Assembly (NCBI RefSeq): GCF_007474545.1
Contig: NZ_VKOG01000001.1
Coordinates: 248,001-312,000 of the forward strand
Length of the DNA stretch: 64,000 nt
DNA from: Chryseobacterium binzhouense
GTDB lineage: Bacteria > Bacteroidota > Bacteroidia > Flavobacteriales > Weeksellaceae
Direction: 5' to 3'
Both the position numbers and the translations under genes were made by a program. Below the pieces are notes generated by a model. That model made no database searches, had not been told where the DNA came from, and saw only the letters and a list, made by a program, of their open reading frames with translations. This document shows positions 48,323-56,167 of this stretch, piece by piece; within the stretch, counting starts at the first letter, position 1, and the number at the start of each line of letters is the position of its first letter.

Positions 48323-49978
48323 TTATTTTTTTATAATTTTCGCACTCGCCGTTTTATTATCATTGGTTTTCACCACCACCAGATACGCTCCCTGAATGAG
48401 GTTCTGGGTGTTGATCCTGGTGATTTTGTTTTTAGTTTTCAGGCTTTGCAGCTGTCTTCCGCCCATGTCGTACACCGTAATGTCCGCTTCAGCTTTCCCA
48501 TCACCCAGCTTCCAGCTTGCGGATTCCATTCCAATCTCCACATAACAGTAATCACTCACCGGATTCGGATAGATTCTGATGTCCTGCTTCTCAATCAGTT
48601 GGTCAATCTGACTGTCACCCAGCTTCACGATCTTCCAGTTTTCTTTGCCCAGTTCTTCAGCACTTGTTCCTGCCAAAACAATCGACCCGTCACGATTCAG
48701 TCTGAGGTCTGAAAGTCTTTCCTCTCTTTGTCTGCTTTCTCCTTTCACGTATTTCCGCCACTGCTCGTTGCCGTTCTGGTCGAGATAGAGCATCCAGAAT
48801 GTTTCGTCATTGGCTTCCATTCTGCCTTCCGCCTGCGTATAACCGCCCAGCAAAATGCCTTTGGTTAAGTCTTTATTCTTTTCTCTTTCATCTTTTCTCT
48901 GAATCACGTTCATTCCCATCAACACATCACGGTTTCCGAAATTGTAAGACTTCTGCCAGAGTTCTTCGCCACTGCTGTTCAAAGAGATGAGCCATACATC
49001 TGTTCCTTCATCAATTCCTACAGTTTTATTGCCTGATCTTTCCGATCTGGAGCTTCCCCCGATAATGTACCCGGATGAAGTAAACGCCAGAGTGGTTAAA
49101 TGATCATCACCTTTCCCTCCGAAATTCTTTTCCCATTCCACCCTTCCGTCTTTATTAAGCTTAATGATCCAGTAATCACCCTCTCCTTCGTTACCTGTGG
49201 ACTTGGAGTAACGTTCTTCGGGATTCGAGGTTCCACTTGTACTCTGTATCCCGGAACTCTTACCAGAACCCGCATCCCGTACCTCGGAACTTCTGGAATA
49301 CACTCCCAATAACGCCCCTCCGTCCGGAGTAGGAATCATTTTCTCTACTTCATCCAGTCCTTTTCCGCCTAAAATAATCTGTGAAATTTCTTTTCCGTTT
49401 TTGTCGAGCTTAATGACTGTTACATCTTTTGAACCGAAACCTTTGGGTGAATTTTTCACGCTTCCTGCCACCAGAAATCCGAAGTCCATGGTCTGGATAA
49501 CAGCTTTTGCCTCCTCATCCTGAGCGGTTCCGATGGTTTTCTGCCAAAGCTCATCACCAAATTCGTTCAGTCTTATAACCCAAATGTCTGATCCGCCTTT
49601 GGAAGCGTCTTTCTTATCTAGTCCGGTCGTGGAAAATGAAGTTCCCACTACTGCAAAACCTCCGTCCTGCGTACTGATCGTTGACTGAATGTAATCGTGG
49701 TTGTTTCCGGCAAAATATTTTTCCCAAACCTGTTCGCCCTGCTGGTTGAGCTTTACCAAATGGAAATCGTAACCGTTGTTTTGCTTACTGCCTTCAGCTT
49801 GCAGCTTACTGCTTTGAATACTGCTTCCGGTAATAAGGTGCTGCTGATCAATGGTTGTGGTCACCTGCGAGAGAAAATCCTGGGTATTGGAAAGGATGTC
49901 TTTCTGCCATATTACTTCCTGAGCCTGCAATACAGCCATGGTGCATACAAGAAATGCACCCGAGTAGAGTTTTTTCAT
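48323..49978 (-). CDS. T9SS type A sorted repeat protein, first gene of the Rhs cassette
   Basis: A 551-residue exported protein (signal MKKLYSGAFLVCTMAVLQA). Residues about 30-440 carry repeats with an FxxHL/WxIKLNxxGxxxWxK(N/Y)(F/Y)GG pattern (for example DYWIIKLNKDGRVEWEKNFG), a bladed WD/propeller-like fold. The end is a T9SS type A tail (IYPNPVSDYCYVEIG, GRQLQSLKTKN, GAYLVVVKTND), so it is exported across the outer membrane. It heads the operon of Rhs partner, toxin and lipoprotein, and may anchor or deliver them. Confidence 0.85.
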   Translation of the reverse strand: MKKLYSGAFLVCTMAVLQAQEVIWQKDILSNTQDFLSQVTTTIDQQHLITGSSIQSSKLQAEGSKQNNGYDFHLVKLNQQGEQVWEKYFAGNNHDYIQSTISTQDGGFAVVGTSFSTTGLDKKDASKGGSDIWVIRLNEFGDELWQKTIGTAQDEEAKAVIQTMDFGFLVAGSVKNSPKGFGSKDVTVIKLDKNGKEISQIILGGKGLDEVEKMIPTPDGGALLGVYSRSSEVRDAGSGKSSGIQSTSGTSNPEERYSKSTGNEGEGDYWIIKLNKDGRVEWEKNFGGKGDDHLTTLAFTSSGYIIGGSSRSERSGNKTVGIDEGTDVWLISLNSSGEELWQKSYNFGNRDVLMGMNVIQRKDEREKNKDLTKGILLGGYTQAEGRMEANDETFWMLYLDQNGNEQWRKYVKGESRQREERLSDLRLNRDGSIVLAGTSAEELGKENWKIVKLGDSQIDQLIEKQDIRIYPNPVSDYCYVEIGMESASWKLGDGKAEADITVYDMGGRQLQSLKTKNKITRINTQNLIQGAYLVVVKTNDNKTASAKIIKK

Positions 49979-50014
49979 AGCTGCGTTTTTTTAATAGTTT
50001 ATTTTTTAATTTTT

Positions 50015-50022
50015 CAAATATA
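50015..50022 (-). promoter_or_regulatory. -7 box of the T9SS/Rhs operon
   Basis: On the minus strand TATATTTG (forward CAAATATA) matches TAnnTTTG and lies about 37 bp before the start at 49978. No TTG was found at the usual -33 spacing. Confidence 0.4.
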
Positions 50023-50131
50023 AATGAATTTTTTGAATGTATAATTCACCATGTTTTAAAAAAATAAAATTCATGGTTTTTTTATTTATCTTCATATTGT
50101 ATTAATATTTAATTTATTCCGGATGATAGTA

Positions 50132-50598
50132 TTTCACGCAAAGATTTAATTCAAAACGTTTAATTTTAATATGCAAAGGCAATTAAATTGCATCGCAAAG
50201 CGTGAAAATACCGCTTCATCAATCAACTTGTTGAGTCAACTTTGCTCTTTAGATCTAATTATTTTATTAAAAAAAATTTACTGTTGGTTAGATTTTTTTC
50301 ACGCAAAGATTTATTTTCAAAATGTTTAATTTTAAGATGCAAAGGCAATTAAATTGCATCGCAAAGCGTGAAATATCGCTTCATCAATAACTGTGATTCA
50401 TCTTTGTTCCTTATATAAGATTATTTTGATTCAACTTTGCGTTAAATATGCGTCAAATATTCTTGTAATAAGTTTGTTGTTAATTTTTACGCAAAGATTT
50501 ATTTTCAAAACGTTTTATTTTAAGATACAAAGGCAATTAAATTGCTTCGCAAAGCGTGAAAATATCGCTTCATCAATCAACCTGTTGATTCAACTTTG
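50132..50598. repeat. Three-copy structured repeat of about 165-190 bp
   Basis: Three cores (50132-50207, 50297-50373, 50485-50562) each begin TTTCACGCAAAG (TTTTTACGCAAAG in the third) and end GCAAAGCGTGAA, so the ends pair. Inside each is a second dyad, ATGCAA...TTGCAT, around a GGCAATTAAA loop. Each core is followed by a similar tail (CGCTTCATCAAT, then TTCAACTTTGC). A degenerate fragment follows at about 50670-50720. The unit is larger and more structured than a REP sequence; no ORF is present. The rest of the gap (49979-50131, 50599-50800) holds the operon promoter and AT-rich sequence. Confidence 0.75.
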
Positions 50599-50800
50599 CT
50601 CCTTATATGTAAGGTTATTTTAATAAAACTTTGCGTTTAAATATGCGCAAATTTTTATGTAATAGTTTTTTTGTTATTTCTGCAAAGCTAAATCGCTAAT
50701 GCGACAAAACTTGTCGTGTTATAAAATTAATATACAAGTAAACTGTTAAATCTAAAAAAAGGCAAATCAAATTTTAAAAGCAATTTTTTTTCCGAAAAGA

Positions 50801-50826
50801 AAAGGAGACGTATTATCATCTCCTTT
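50801..50826 (-). terminator. Terminator after the ICMT-like gene
   Basis: AAAGGAGA (50801-50808) pairs with TCTCCTTT (50819-50826). On the minus strand the hairpin is followed by TCTTTTC, so it ends the kinase-2TM-ICMT unit before the repeat array. Confidence 0.65.
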
Positions 50827-50851
50827 AATTTCAATTTGAATTATTAAATCT

Positions 50852-51418
50852 TTAGTAAACAAACGGAATCAGCATTTTAGTTCTCTTTTTATACTTAATA
50901 TATTCTTCACCAAATTTTTCTATAAGTGCCTTTTCTTCAATCTTAATACGATACAGAAAGGCAATAAATGTCGGGACAAAAGCAAGAAATAAAGAAATCC
51001 AGTTATTGAGGAAAATCCCAAGACCTAAAAAAGTAAGAAGCGCAAAAGTATAAGAAGGATGCCTGATGTATTTATAAAATCCTTCCTGCTTTATTTTATG
51101 ATCTTCTTTGATAGAGACATCTACCGTAAAATATTTTCCCAAGGATCTGATAATGATCCAGCGAAAAAAAATTCCGGTCACAATAAAAAATTCACCAATG
51201 TATAACGTAAGATATTGATTTTTAATAGGAAAATAAGTGATTTTAGAAATCAAAACAGCACAAAAAACAGACGGTAAAATTACTATCCATAAAATATTGA
51301 GTGTGGACTGATCTTTTTTCTGATCTTTTTCTCCAGATTTCAGCATTTTTTTATAATACAGTTCGCTGAAAAGCCAGAGCGCAACAGATGCATAAAAAAC
51401 AAGATAAAGTGCATTCAT
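50852..51418 (-). CDS. Isoprenylcysteine methyltransferase (ICMT)-like membrane enzyme
   Basis: A 188-residue integral membrane protein with about five helices. The catalytic core is visible in YKYIRHPSYTFALLTFLGLGIF and the C-terminal KIEEKALIEKFGEEYIKYKKRTKM, as in ICMT/PEMT-type membrane methyltransferases. The target in bacteria is unknown; these enzymes usually modify small lipids or isoprenoids. It is the last gene of the unit kinase-2TM-ICMT, directly after a 2TM gene (1 bp gap). Confidence 0.8.
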   Translation of the reverse strand: MNALYLVFYASVALWLFSELYYKKMLKSGEKDQKKDQSTLNILWIVILPSVFCAVLISKITYFPIKNQYLTLYIGEFFIVTGIFFRWIIIRSLGKYFTVDVSIKEDHKIKQEGFYKYIRHPSYTFALLTFLGLGIFLNNWISLFLAFVPTFIAFLYRIKIEEKALIEKFGEEYIKYKKRTKMLIPFVY

Positions 51419-51419
51419 A

Positions 51420-51719
51420 TTATTTATTTTTTTCCATTAATTCTCTTATTTTCTTTTCTTCCCAGTTTTTACCCAAGATAAATGCCGGCAGAAATACACT
51501 CAGACCATGAGCAGCAACACCAATTCCCCATAATGAAGGCAAAATGAGCAAATCCCATTCCCAAAATTTTGCTCCAGGTTTTGCTATAACAGCTTCAGAA
51601 ACAATGCTAAAAATATTCACAAAAAAATATACCATAAGATGGATATAAAAGCCTTTAATTTTTTTTACTTTTTTTTCAGCTTCACGGTAGCGCATGCTGC
51701 GCTGTATATTATTTTCCAT
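51420..51719 (-). CDS. 2TM-domain protein
   Basis: A 99-residue protein of the 2TM family: AEKKVKKIKGFYIHLMVYF, two membrane helices (about 25-43 and 55-80), then a WEEKKIRELMEKNK tail. It overlaps the kinase gene by 11 bp (start inside the kinase end), which implies translational coupling. Its role is unknown. The neighbouring kinase ends with a 2TM domain of its own. Confidence 0.85.
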   Translation of the reverse strand: MENNIQRSMRYREAEKKVKKIKGFYIHLMVYFFVNIFSIVSEAVIAKPGAKFWEWDLLILPSLWGIGVAAHGLSVFLPAFILGKNWEEKKIRELMEKNK

Positions 51720-53034
51720 AACTGTTGTTTTCTTTTTCTAAAATTTCCCTGATTTTTCTTTCTTCCCAGTTTCTTCCGATGGAAAATACACTCAATCCGT
51801 GTGCTGCCACACCCATTCCCCATCCAAGCATGGGCCAGTAAAACCACAAATGCTGCGGTGTTGATATCATATTAATAATAACCAAAACCGGTATCACTAC
51901 AATGTAGGAGATAAGATTACTGTAAAAAGATTTAATTTCTTTTACCCGTTTCAATGCTCTTTCGTAAACCACATCATCATCAGAAACAACACTATTGACA
52001 ACATTTGGTTTCTCAATTAACACAGGAAGTTTTACTTTAAAATAATCATCAGATCTTTCTATAAAAACATTTCGGCTGGTAAGCAAAGCGTAACGCTGCA
52101 CAATATTTGCCAAGCCGATTCCTGCACTTTCTTTAATCTGTTCACGGATCTGGAGGTTATTTTCGATACACAGACTCTCTCCTTCTGTAAAAATTTTAAT
52201 TAAAAGAGGTTTTGAAGAAGTAGCAAGATTATGTTTAATACAATTCTCCAAAAGAAGTTGCAGAGAAAGCGGAACAACAAATTTCTTTATATCTTCTTTT
52301 TTAATATCAAAAATAAAATTCACACTGTCTTCAAATCTTGTTTTAAGCAATTCGCAATAGATTTTCGCAAATTCAATTTCGTCTTCTACCGTAACGAGTT
52401 CTTTATCCTTCTGCTCAAGGACATAGCGGTAAATCTTAGACATTGAAGCCGTAAATTTCTGTGCCTGAATGGGATTTTCATCTATCAGTGAGCTCAAAAC
52501 ATTCAAAGAATTAAACAAAAAGTGAGGATCAAGCTGATTTTTCAGGCTTTCAAACTGTGCATTGGCAGATTTTGCAATAAGCTTCTGCTCCACCACTTCT
52601 TTTTTGGAAGCTTTTTTGAGTTCTTCCATAAAGCCTTTCGCATGAAGAAATGCTGAAATCAATAAAGCAATATTGATGGTAAACCAATTGATAAAATTAT
52701 ATTTCCCAAGAAAGTATTCTTCCGTAGTGGCTGATTTCTGAAAAATGACAAAATTGATGTAGTTACAGAAATAAACCAGGATAATATTGGTAATTAAGAT
52801 GGTAACAATACTGATGACCGCACGCTTTGTGGTAGCTTCAGACCACGGAAATTTCTTGTTGAGAAAATCATTGACAAGCCCGTTTCCGCCACCTAAAACA
52901 AATGAGTACATAGACGAAACAAGAATCGTCAGCAAAAAATTTTTAATGGTCTTTTCAGTCGTAAACAGAAAGAAAAAGAACATTGATGTTGCGAAAGAAA
53001 CCCAGGCAAGAGTTATCAGATTTTTGCGTGTCAT
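51709..53034 (-). CDS. LytS-type histidine kinase fused to a C-terminal 2TM domain
   Basis: A 441-residue sensor kinase of the LytS/YehU class: four or so N-terminal membrane helices (to about residue 135), a His_kinase domain with phosphoacceptor H171 in LKNQLDPHFLFNSLNVLSS, an N-box LLENCIKHN and a G-box GIGLANIVQR. A 2TM domain is fused at about 365-441 (VKEIKSFYSNLISY ... HLWFYWPMLGWGMG). The start is the ATG at 53034; an upstream TTG start at 53052 overlaps the -7 box and is not favoured. The natural partner is likely a LytTR regulator, but none is in this unit. Confidence 0.85.
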   Translation of the reverse strand: MTRKNLITLAWVSFATSMFFFFLFTTEKTIKNFLLTILVSSMYSFVLGGGNGLVNDFLNKKFPWSEATTKRAVISIVTILITNIILVYFCNYINFVIFQKSATTEEYFLGKYNFINWFTINIALLISAFLHAKGFMEELKKASKKEVVEQKLIAKSANAQFESLKNQLDPHFLFNSLNVLSSLIDENPIQAQKFTASMSKIYRYVLEQKDKELVTVEDEIEFAKIYCELLKTRFEDSVNFIFDIKKEDIKKFVVPLSLQLLLENCIKHNLATSSKPLLIKIFTEGESLCIENNLQIREQIKESAGIGLANIVQRYALLTSRNVFIERSDDYFKVKLPVLIEKPNVVNSVVSDDDVVYERALKRVKEIKSFYSNLISYIVVIPVLVIINMISTPQHLWFYWPMLGWGMGVAAHGLSVFSIGRNWEERKIREILEKENNSYGK

Positions 53035-53049
53035 AAGGTATTGTGTATT

Positions 53050-53057
53050 CAAATTTA
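53050..53057 (-). promoter_or_regulatory. -7 box of the kinase unit
   Basis: On the minus strand TAAATTTG (forward CAAATTTA) matches TAnnTTTG and lies 15 bp before the ATG at 53034, so the leader would be short. This argues against the more upstream TTG start. Confidence 0.45.
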
Positions 53058-53102
53058 GGCAATAAACTGTTTTTGCCGTAATTTTTGTTATTTAGATACA
53101 GA

Positions 53103-53750
53103 TTATTTTCCGGACTGGCTGATAAAATATTCGGCTTCAGATTGTCCCCAGTTAGGATCTAAAGAAGTTTTAGGCTTGAAAGATTTATACTTCTCCAGAG
53201 CAGACTTAAAAAGTTCCATTCCCTTGGATTTGCTTCCGCCATATTGTTCGGGAGTAAAATAAGTATCTTCAGCTTTAATCAAAACCACTCGCGGATTTGC
53301 AGGATCCAGCTGTTCTGCTTTTTTAAGTGCTTCTTCAGCTTTTGCTCCGAATGTCATGTATCTTTCCATAGGATTGACCATCATCTTGAGCGAATAAATC
53401 ATTTTTTGAAGCAAGTGAATTTCAGAATTGCTTTTTTCTACAGATTCTGCTGCATCTACATACTTCTGAGCCTGATCTGCCGCCTCATCCAAATTCTGCA
53501 TTTTTCCTTCTCTCATCAAAACCCTTCCTTTCTGAATGTAAGAAAACGCAGTATAATAATTGGGCTGCCATTTTCCTTTTTCTTTGTCGGCAATTCTCTG
53601 AAAATCGTTGGCAAGAGCCTGGAAGTCTTCCGGAGTTTTGCATATTTCCAGTTTGCTGATCTTTTCAGTCATTATTTTTTCGTAATTGGATTGAGCATAA
53701 GATACTAAACTCATACAAACTAAAGCAAAGCTTAAAAGATATTTTTTCAT
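53103..53750 (-). CDS. Secreted TPR-like protein, function unknown
   Basis: A 215-residue exported protein; the start at 53750 gives the signal MKKYLLSFALVCMSLVSYA. The mature part is helical with TPR-like pairs (for example NYYTAFSYIQKGRVLM and EEALKKAEQLDPANPRVVLI). It sits downstream of the TonB-dependent receptor gene with a 28 bp gap and may be cotranscribed. An upstream in-frame Met (53849) would extend into the receptor gene and is rejected. Confidence 0.72.
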   Translation of the reverse strand: MKKYLLSFALVCMSLVSYAQSNYEKIMTEKISKLEICKTPEDFQALANDFQRIADKEKGKWQPNYYTAFSYIQKGRVLMREGKMQNLDEAADQAQKYVDAAESVEKSNSEIHLLQKMIYSLKMMVNPMERYMTFGAKAEEALKKAEQLDPANPRVVLIKAEDTYFTPEQYGGSKSKGMELFKSALEKYKSFKPKTSLDPNWGQSEAEYFISQSGK

Positions 53751-53778
53751 GATTTCTAAATTTTTAAAATTATTGTTA

Positions 53779-56010
53779 TTAAAGATTATTATTGATTGCA
53801 TCCTGTGTTCTGTCGACTCCGAAGCTGATAAAAGCTCCAACAAAAACAAAGGTATTTACAGGTGGAACCACCGCAGAACTCTGCATTCCGTTTCTGGAAA
53901 AATTATACCCGTAAATGTTTTTATTTCCTAAAATATTGGAAATACTTAACACAAGTACAACAAATGACTTCGCATCTTTTTTTCCTAAATTCGGAAGATA
54001 ATTAAAACTAAAATTAAGTGAACTGAAATCTTTCAGCCTTCCTTCATTCCTGATGATATTTTCCCCGTTTTGCGAAACAATATCGTAGAAAGGTCTTCCT
54101 TTAGCATAAGTATAAGAAAGATTGGTTCCGAATTTCAGCTCAGGGAAAAATCTTTTAGCAACTGCGGAAATAGTGTGTTCTGAGGCAAAATTGGGTCTTA
54201 AACTAAAAGGATAATTTAAAAAATCTCTTTTAGAATCCAGAAAAGAATAGCTTATCCAGTAATCAATATTCTGAAAGGTCTTTTTGTCTCTCCAGAAAAA
54301 TTCAAGACCTTTGGCAAAACCATTTCCGTTATTATTTATGGCTGTCTGCACAGGCGGAGACTGGCTGTTTATTTCGCTGATATTTAAAACTTTAACTAAA
54401 TCGTCATACTTTTTATAAAAAGCTTCCAGCCTCAAACTTCTCCCTTCAGAAGCTCTCTGAATCTGAAAAATATAATGCTGTGACTGCTGAAAATCTAACT
54501 TCACCGGCGAATTGATGTAACGGCTTTCCGGATTCTGGTAAAACAATCCGTAAGCGAAAGAGGCTGTCCATTCTTTTGCTAATCTGTAAGCCAAAGCAAA
54601 ACGCGGAGCCACATTAAACCGGTTCAGAAAAGAAGAATGTTCCGAGCGAACGCCGATTTTAGCAGAAAAATGATTGCTGAATCCCAAATCCGTTTCCACG
54701 AAAGCAGAAGAGATCAAATCTTTGTAATTTTTATTAAAATCTGTAACGGTAAGTTCTTCACTGGTATTATTCAACTCAAAACCTCCTCTCAATGCACTGA
54801 TTTTATTCAGTTTTCTTTCTAAAACGGTTTTAAAGTTAAAGTAATTCCCATGATTCAAAACCTGAGTATTTCCTGATTCTATTTCCTGCTTTTCGGTTGA
54901 GAAATTAAGATCAGACTCGTTAAAAGAATAAGAAGTTCCTATATTCAAAAGGTATTTTCCGAATTTTTGTCTGAAAGAAAGATTGTGATACATATTTTCT
55001 CCTTTCAGTTTCACCAGAGCAAAATCGTATTCCGGTTCCAGACTTTCTGTTTTTACACCCATTCTGTCGGTACTATACATTCCGTAATATTTGAAAAAAC
55101 CTCCGGATTTAGTTTTAAATCTGAAATTTGCATCTCCGTTAAAACCTTGCGGTCCGTCTGTAAAATCAGTATTAAAATTAAAAATTTTACGCATTGGTGT
55201 CAGCAAAGAATATCCCGCACTCGCTCCGTAAGAATGATTTTTATCTTCGCCTAATCTCTGAAAGCCTGCATTTAAAAATATCGGAGAAACGCCAATGTCA
55301 TAAGAGCTTTGATCCGGAAGATCTACGCTTTCCAGCATCAGAACACCAGAAAGAGCCTGCCCGTATAACGCTGAATAGCCGCCGCTGGAAAAAATATTTC
55401 CTTTGAAAAGAGAAGTGTTGAAGCGGTCTCGTCCTGCAATTCCCGGAACAGAATTAGAAAAATAATTGTTGATAAGACTTCCGTCCATAAAGATTTTGGC
55501 TTCGGTACCGGTTCCGCCACGGATAAAAAGACCTTCCGTTTCGCCTACTTTCTGCACACCCGGAAGATACGTGAGCGCAGAAGAAACCTGCCCGTCTGCT
55601 CCGGCAATCGTATAAATATCTATGGGTGTAAGTAAAGCTGTAGCACGTTTTTTATCGCTGGCTTCTATAGCTCCTGCGGAAATTACCACTGCTTCAATTT
55701 CACTCACCTGTTCTTTAATTTCGCTATTTACGGTTATGTTTTCATTTCCTATCAAAATATTTTTCTCTACTTCAATATATTTAGGATGCGAAAATGTAAG
55801 AACCTGATTTCCTTTCTCGGTTGTTTCAAAAGAAAAAATGCCGTCTTTGTCTGTTGTGGCACCGTCATAAGTATCTTTCAGTGTAACATTTACTTCACTG
55901 ATTCCCTTATTTTTAAAGGTAACTTTCCCTGAAATTTTAATCTGAGAAAAAGAAAAAGTAAAGCTGAGCATCAAAAGAAAGCCAACCACTTTCTGAAATA
56001 TCGTTTTCAT
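53779..56010 (-). CDS. TonB-dependent receptor with carboxypeptidase-like domain
   Basis: A 743-residue outer-membrane receptor (signal MKTIFQKVVGFLLMLSFTFS). An N-terminal CarboxypepD_reg-like domain (about 22-105, KISGKVTFKNKGISEVNVTLKD) is followed by a plug domain (about 115-220, LTYLPGVQKVGETEGLFIRG) and a 22-strand barrel with aromatic strand ends. The substrate is not clear; it is not an obvious SusC (no SusD follows). Energy would come from an ExbBD-TonB system such as the one at 23 kb. Confidence 0.9.
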   Translation of the reverse strand: MKTIFQKVVGFLLMLSFTFSFSQIKISGKVTFKNKGISEVNVTLKDTYDGATTDKDGIFSFETTEKGNQVLTFSHPKYIEVEKNILIGNENITVNSEIKEQVSEIEAVVISAGAIEASDKKRATALLTPIDIYTIAGADGQVSSALTYLPGVQKVGETEGLFIRGGTGTEAKIFMDGSLINNYFSNSVPGIAGRDRFNTSLFKGNIFSSGGYSALYGQALSGVLMLESVDLPDQSSYDIGVSPIFLNAGFQRLGEDKNHSYGASAGYSLLTPMRKIFNFNTDFTDGPQGFNGDANFRFKTKSGGFFKYYGMYSTDRMGVKTESLEPEYDFALVKLKGENMYHNLSFRQKFGKYLLNIGTSYSFNESDLNFSTEKQEIESGNTQVLNHGNYFNFKTVLERKLNKISALRGGFELNNTSEELTVTDFNKNYKDLISSAFVETDLGFSNHFSAKIGVRSEHSSFLNRFNVAPRFALAYRLAKEWTASFAYGLFYQNPESRYINSPVKLDFQQSQHYIFQIQRASEGRSLRLEAFYKKYDDLVKVLNISEINSQSPPVQTAINNNGNGFAKGLEFFWRDKKTFQNIDYWISYSFLDSKRDFLNYPFSLRPNFASEHTISAVAKRFFPELKFGTNLSYTYAKGRPFYDIVSQNGENIIRNEGRLKDFSSLNFSFNYLPNLGKKDAKSFVVLVLSISNILGNKNIYGYNFSRNGMQSSAVVPPVNTFVFVGAFISFGVDRTQDAINNNL

Positions 56011-56126
56011 GTCTGTTTTAATTTTCCGTAAAATTATCTCTAAAACTTTACAGAAAAATATTTTTCTGACTGAACGGTAGTTTTTGAATACTGAGTTGTA
56101 TTTCTTATTTGATTTGCGTTTCTATA

Positions 56127-56158
56127 AAATAAAAAACCACCAATTTTCGTTGATGGCT
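56127..56158 (-). terminator. Terminator after the Prc gene
   Basis: CCACCAA (56137-56143) pairs with TTGATGG (56150-56156) with one G-T wobble. On the minus strand it is followed by a T-run of more than five. Confidence 0.65.
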
Positions 56159-56167
56159 TGTAAAATT

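Noticed and set aside
50132-50598. CRISPR array
   Set aside because: Only three long, imperfect units, with no uniform spacers, no short exact repeat and no cas genes nearby.
53035-53052. TTG start for the LytS kinase
   Set aside because: It overlaps a TAnnTTTG box; the ATG at 53034 gives the expected N-terminus.
53244-53708. Plus-strand ORF of about 150 codons
   Set aside because: It is antisense to the TPR-like secreted protein, whose signal peptide and repeats are clear; the plus-strand product is Phe/Ser-rich with no family.
53751-53849. Upstream start for the secreted TPR-like gene
   Set aside because: It would place 33 residues before a perfect signal peptide and run into the receptor gene.
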